Of a stretch of 64,000 bases of DNA, positions 61,862-64,000 are shown one piece after another. The notes below the pieces were generated by a model. The model saw nothing but the letters and a program-made list of their open reading frames with translations. It did not search any database and had not been told where the DNA came from. The DNA lies in assembly GCF_028435365.1 (NCBI RefSeq), contig NZ_JAGTJJ010000028.1:1-64000 (forward strand), written 5' to 3'. Position numbers and translations under genes: made by a program. The first letter of the stretch is position 1. Each line of letters opens with the position of its first letter. The stretch is from Polyangium jinanense. GTDB lineage: Bacteria > Myxococcota > Polyangia > Polyangiales > Polyangiaceae.

Positions 61862-62470
61862 TCACCGCGCCTTCACCAGTGGCGTGTCGACGAGGTGCTC
61901 GGACAAAAACCACACCTGCATCTCGTTCGCCGGGAGCACGTCGCTGGTGAGCAGGTTGTTGGTGGTGTCGTCGCCGTTCTTCACCGCGAGCCGAGCGGCC
62001 GCGCGCGCCTGCTTGATCACCTGTGTGTGCGCCTCGATGAGCCGCGAGAGCTGGACAGGCACCTGCTCGCGACCGCGCGGCGGGCGTTCGATTCGCGTCA
62101 TCTCGGCGACGTCGTGCGGCATGGCCACGGCGATCCCGCCGAGCGTCTGCACGCGCTCGGCGATGAGATCCATGAGCCGGACCTGCTCTTCGTAGTGCTT
62201 GTCGAAGAGGAGGTGCAATTGATAGAAAGTCGGCCCCGAGACCTGCCAGTGGTGCTTCTTGTACATGTCGCGGAGCGCCATGGTGTCGCTGAGGAGCTGG
62301 TTCAGCGCCGCGACATTCTCGATCTTCGCTTTTTCATTCACGTCGATCGGGTAGTAGACCAAGGTGCCGTAAGGCTGAATCTCCCGCCCTCGCTGGTCGA
62401 GGATCGGCTGGGCCTCGGAGGGCGCGCCCTGCTCTTTGGTGCCCCGGTTCCGTTGCGTCTTTCTCTTCAT
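61862..62470 (-). CDS. Dps-like ferritin family protein
   Basis: A 202-residue ferritin-like protein of the Dps type, which stores iron and protects DNA under oxidative stress. The ferroxidase helix reads ALRDMYKKHHWQVSGPTFYQLHLLFDKHYEE, and the second helix VRLMDLIAERVQTLGG follows as in Dps. It is longer than the usual ~160 residues because of a basic N-terminal extension of about 40 residues (KRKTQRNRGTKEQ), which could bind DNA. AAGGGGG lies 6 nt before the ATG at 62470. It converges with the DUF3592 gene across the tandem array. Confidence 0.92.
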   Translation of the reverse strand: MKRKTQRNRGTKEQGAPSEAQPILDQRGREIQPYGTLVYYPIDVNEKAKIENVAALNQLLSDTMALRDMYKKHHWQVSGPTFYQLHLLFDKHYEEQVRLMDLIAERVQTLGGIAVAMPHDVAEMTRIERPPRGREQVPVQLSRLIEAHTQVIKQARAAARLAVKNGDDTTNNLLTSDVLPANEMQVWFLSEHLVDTPLVKAR

Positions 62471-62656
62471 GGTGGTCCCCCTTTGGTCATCACGCAGATC
62501 ACGTGAGGAACATCGGCCGGACTCGTCGAGCCGCGAGAACCTCACGGTGATCTTATTGTGTCCAGCCCGCCCGCCGGGAGCCGCGGTAGGTGCGCGCGGG
62601 CCTCGACGTGGTCGCCGCGGACGAGGAGGTAATCGCGGAAAAACGTGGCGAGCTCG

Positions 62657-62697
62657 CTAGAACATCGATCGGTTTGCAACCGCTCGATGTTCTAGCT
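62657..62697. repeat. Long perfect-arm hairpin
   Basis: Perfect 13-bp arms GCTAGAACATCGA (62657-62669) and TCGATGTTCTAGC (62685-62697) enclose a second inner stem CGGTT/AACCG with a TGC loop. It lies in the 343-base gap 62471-62813 between the Dps and SDR genes (both minus), directly beside the double-hairpin repeat at 62704. A related sequence, CATCGAACCGGTCGATG then CTCTAG, occurs at about 62793-62816 at the SDR stop. The rest of the gap shows no gene. Confidence 0.75.
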
Positions 62698-62703
62698 CTC
62701 TTG

Positions 62704-62769
62704 TCCCGAGGGGGACGCCTCGCGTCCCCCTCTCGTCCGGGCAAAGCCCGGCCGATTCACCCCCCGAGG
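62704..62769. repeat. Dispersed double-hairpin repeat, copy 2
   Basis: Nearly identical to 38059-38127, with the same two stems (GGGGACGC/GCGTCCCC and CCGGGC/GCCCGG) and the same CCCCCCGAGG end. It lies 45 bases downstream (in minus orientation) of the SDR stop at 62814-62816, so both copies follow a gene's 3' end. The copy is inverted relative to the neighbouring gene when compared with copy 1. Confidence 0.75.
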
Positions 62770-62813
62770 GAAGAGCGCTTCGCGATCTTCCGTGCATCGA
62801 ACCGGTCGATGCT

Positions 62814-63593
62814 CTAGGTGATCGTCTGGCCACCGTCGACGACCAGCGCGTGCCCGATCATGAAGGCCGCCGCGTCCGAGCACATCCAAACGACCGTCGC
62901 GGCGATCTCTTCGGGCCGACCCATCCTTCCGACAGGTTCCTCGGAGATCACCTTCGAGCGGCCCTCGGCGGTGCCGCCGGTGTAGCGAGCCATCATCGGA
63001 GTGTCGATGTATCCAGGGCAGACGGCGTTGATACGAATGTTCTGCGCGGCGTAATCGAGGGCCGCCGCTCGGGTGAGGCCGATCACGCCGTGCTTTGCGG
63101 CGGTATACGCGGGGCTGCCTTTGATGCCGATGACCCCGGCACCGGACGAAGTGTTCACGATCGCGCCGCCACCGTGCTCGAGCATCCGCGGAATCTCGTA
63201 CTTCATGCACAGGAAGACACCGCGGAGGTCGATGTTCATGATCCGGTCCCACTCCTCCGGTTGCATCTCCGCGGTCGGGACCAAACCCTTCGGCTCGACG
63301 CCGGCGTTGTTGAACGCGAAATCCAATCGCCCGAACGCTTCGACGGTTTTGTCGAGCGCCGCCTTGATGTCCTCGGCTCGCGTGACGTCGCAGCGGACGG
63401 CGAACGCTCGTCCGCCTCGTTCCTCGATCATGCGGGCCGTTTCCTGGTTGCCCTCGTCCGACACGTCGGCGACCACCACGCTCGCACCCTCGGCGGCGAA
63501 CGCCAGCGCCGCCGCGCGGCCGATGCCGCTCGCGCCCCCGGTCACGAACGCGACCTTTCCCTCGAAGCTTCTCTTCTCGTTCATCGTAACCAT
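62814..63593 (-). CDS. Short-chain dehydrogenase/reductase (SDR)
   Basis: A 259-residue classical SDR. The cofactor loop is VTGGASGIGRA; Asp in VVADVSD after strand 2 favours NAD(H). The catalytic residues are Asn in NNAGVEP, Ser in VNTSSGAG and Tyr/Lys in YTAAKHG. The C-terminal VDGGQTIT is typical. ATG 63593 (or 63584) begins the protein. It is the downstream neighbour, by 41 bp, of the zinc-type dehydrogenase on the same strand; the two oxidoreductases may be an operon. Substrate unknown. Confidence 0.93.
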   Translation of the reverse strand: MVTMNEKRSFEGKVAFVTGGASGIGRAAALAFAAEGASVVVADVSDEGNQETARMIEERGGRAFAVRCDVTRAEDIKAALDKTVEAFGRLDFAFNNAGVEPKGLVPTAEMQPEEWDRIMNIDLRGVFLCMKYEIPRMLEHGGGAIVNTSSGAGVIGIKGSPAYTAAKHGVIGLTRAAALDYAAQNIRINAVCPGYIDTPMMARYTGGTAEGRSKVISEEPVGRMGRPEEIAATVVWMCSDAAAFMIGHALVVDGGQTIT

Positions 63594-63634
63594 GACTGCA
63601 TGTTTCCTTCTGCGGCTCAGGTGAACCGCGCCCT

Positions 63635-64000
63635 TCACACGCGCAGGAGCGTCTTGATCGCGCGCCGCTCGTCCATTGCGCGATATCCCTCTGCGACCTT
63701 GTCGAGCGGAAGCGTCAGATCGAAGACCTTTCCTGGCTCGATCGAGCCCTTCTCGACCAGCTCGATGAGCCGGGGCAGGTAGCGACGCACCGGCGCTGGT
63801 CCGCCATGCAGATGCACGTGCGTGAAAAACAGCTTCTGGGCATCGAGCTTTACGCCGTGCGGAACGCCGACGTAGCTCACGTATCCGCCCGGGCGCGCGC
63901 AGCCGATCGCTTGCGTCATCGACTCGGAAGTTCCAACGCATTCGAGGACGGCGTCCGCTCCGATTCCTTTCGTGAGCTCTTGGATACGAGCGATGCCTTC
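63635..64000 (-). CDS. Zinc-type alcohol dehydrogenase / MDR protein, 3' part only
   Basis: The last 121 residues of a medium-chain dehydrogenase; the gene continues beyond the window end. The Rossmann half is visible: GIGADAVLECVGTSESM (the D-x-V-x-E-x-V-G element), ARPGGYVSYVGVPHG, and a C-terminal DLTLPLDKVAEGYRAMDERRAIKTLLRV. The catalytic zinc-ligand domain lies outside the window, so its metal content and substrate cannot be judged. It is followed 41 bp later by the SDR gene on the same strand. Confidence 0.9.
   Translation of the reverse strand, partial: EGIARIQELTKGIGADAVLECVGTSESMTQAIGCARPGGYVSYVGVPHGVKLDAQKLFFTHVHLHGGPAPVRRYLPRLIELVEKGSIEPGKVFDLTLPLDKVAEGYRAMDERRAIKTLLRV

Noticed and set aside
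62542..62760. Minus-strand open stretch reading RFFRDYLLVRGDHVEARAHL
   Set aside because: It looks protein-like over ~30 residues but has no plausible start, runs through two hairpin elements and is not supported enough to call even a remnant.

Overview
The window is chromosomal DNA of a very GC-rich bacterium. The likely source is a soil myxobacterium (Myxococcota, probably Polyangiales); this is inferred from gene style and not from a marker gene. Supporting signs are the Ser/Thr-kinase/NTPase/WD40 fusion, the many lipoproteins with Ala/Pro- or Gly/Ser-rich linkers, several large multi-PAS hybrid histidine kinases, orphan XRE regulators, and palindromic repeats scattered between genes. I see no rRNA, tRNA, phage, transposase or CRISPR array.

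Layout. 1-5.1 kb: a dispersed palindromic repeat, a LysR regulator divergent from a lipoprotein hydrolase, a hypothetical protein, a 43-bp tandem array, a chagasin-type inhibitor, and a convergent S41/PDZ lipoprotein protease. 5.3-13.7 kb: a 1532-residue kinase-NTPase-WD40 protein with 14 near-identical propeller repeats, then three surface lipoproteins, one joining LVIVD repeats to a thioredoxin-like domain. 13.7-18.4 kb: a three-gene two-component operon on the minus strand. 18.5-25.9 kb: a DUF1254/DUF1214 protein, a gene-poor stretch, an M23-like secreted protein, a CocE-type hydrolase, and an MscS channel with a cyclic-nucleotide domain.

25.9-32.0 kb is the clearest pathway. It runs lptB, hpf, ptsN, hprK, rapZ, ptsH, ptsI; the last five are chained by 4-nt start/stop overlaps. 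It encodes a complete regulatory phosphotransfer chain (EI, HPr, EIIA-Ntr) together with HPr kinase/phosphorylase, but no sugar permease. rpoN, usually found between lptB and hpf, is absent. 33.3-35.2 kb holds three paralogous XRE regulators, one with a histone H1-like tail. A cluster of TTCGAA palindromes precedes the middle gene.

35.4-47.4 kb holds a Ppx/GppA phosphatase, small lipoprotein and membrane genes, a second S41 protease, a tandem triplet of secreted proline-rich proteins sharing an E-G-D...G-Y motif, pgi, and sucA, which ends in a strong terminator whose 3' arm also carries the Shine-Dalgarno sequence of the next gene. 47.4-55.7 kb holds a BNR-repeat/MoaD-like pair, a hybrid kinase whose receiver domain has Glu in place of the phospho-acceptor Asp, a hotdog thioesterase/SDR pair, an outer-membrane-like protein, SpeD and a POT peptide transporter. 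55.7-64 kb holds a second copy of the palindromic repeat, small secreted proteins, an aldo/keto reductase coupled to a PhyH-type dioxygenase, a STAS-like protein, a LamG lipoprotein, a DUF3592 protein, a second tandem array, a Dps-like ferritin, an SDR and the 3' part of a zinc-type dehydrogenase that runs off the end.

Coding density is high and many neighbours are convergent. Intergenic hairpin elements of at least three sequence families recur, mostly in gaps just after stop codons.
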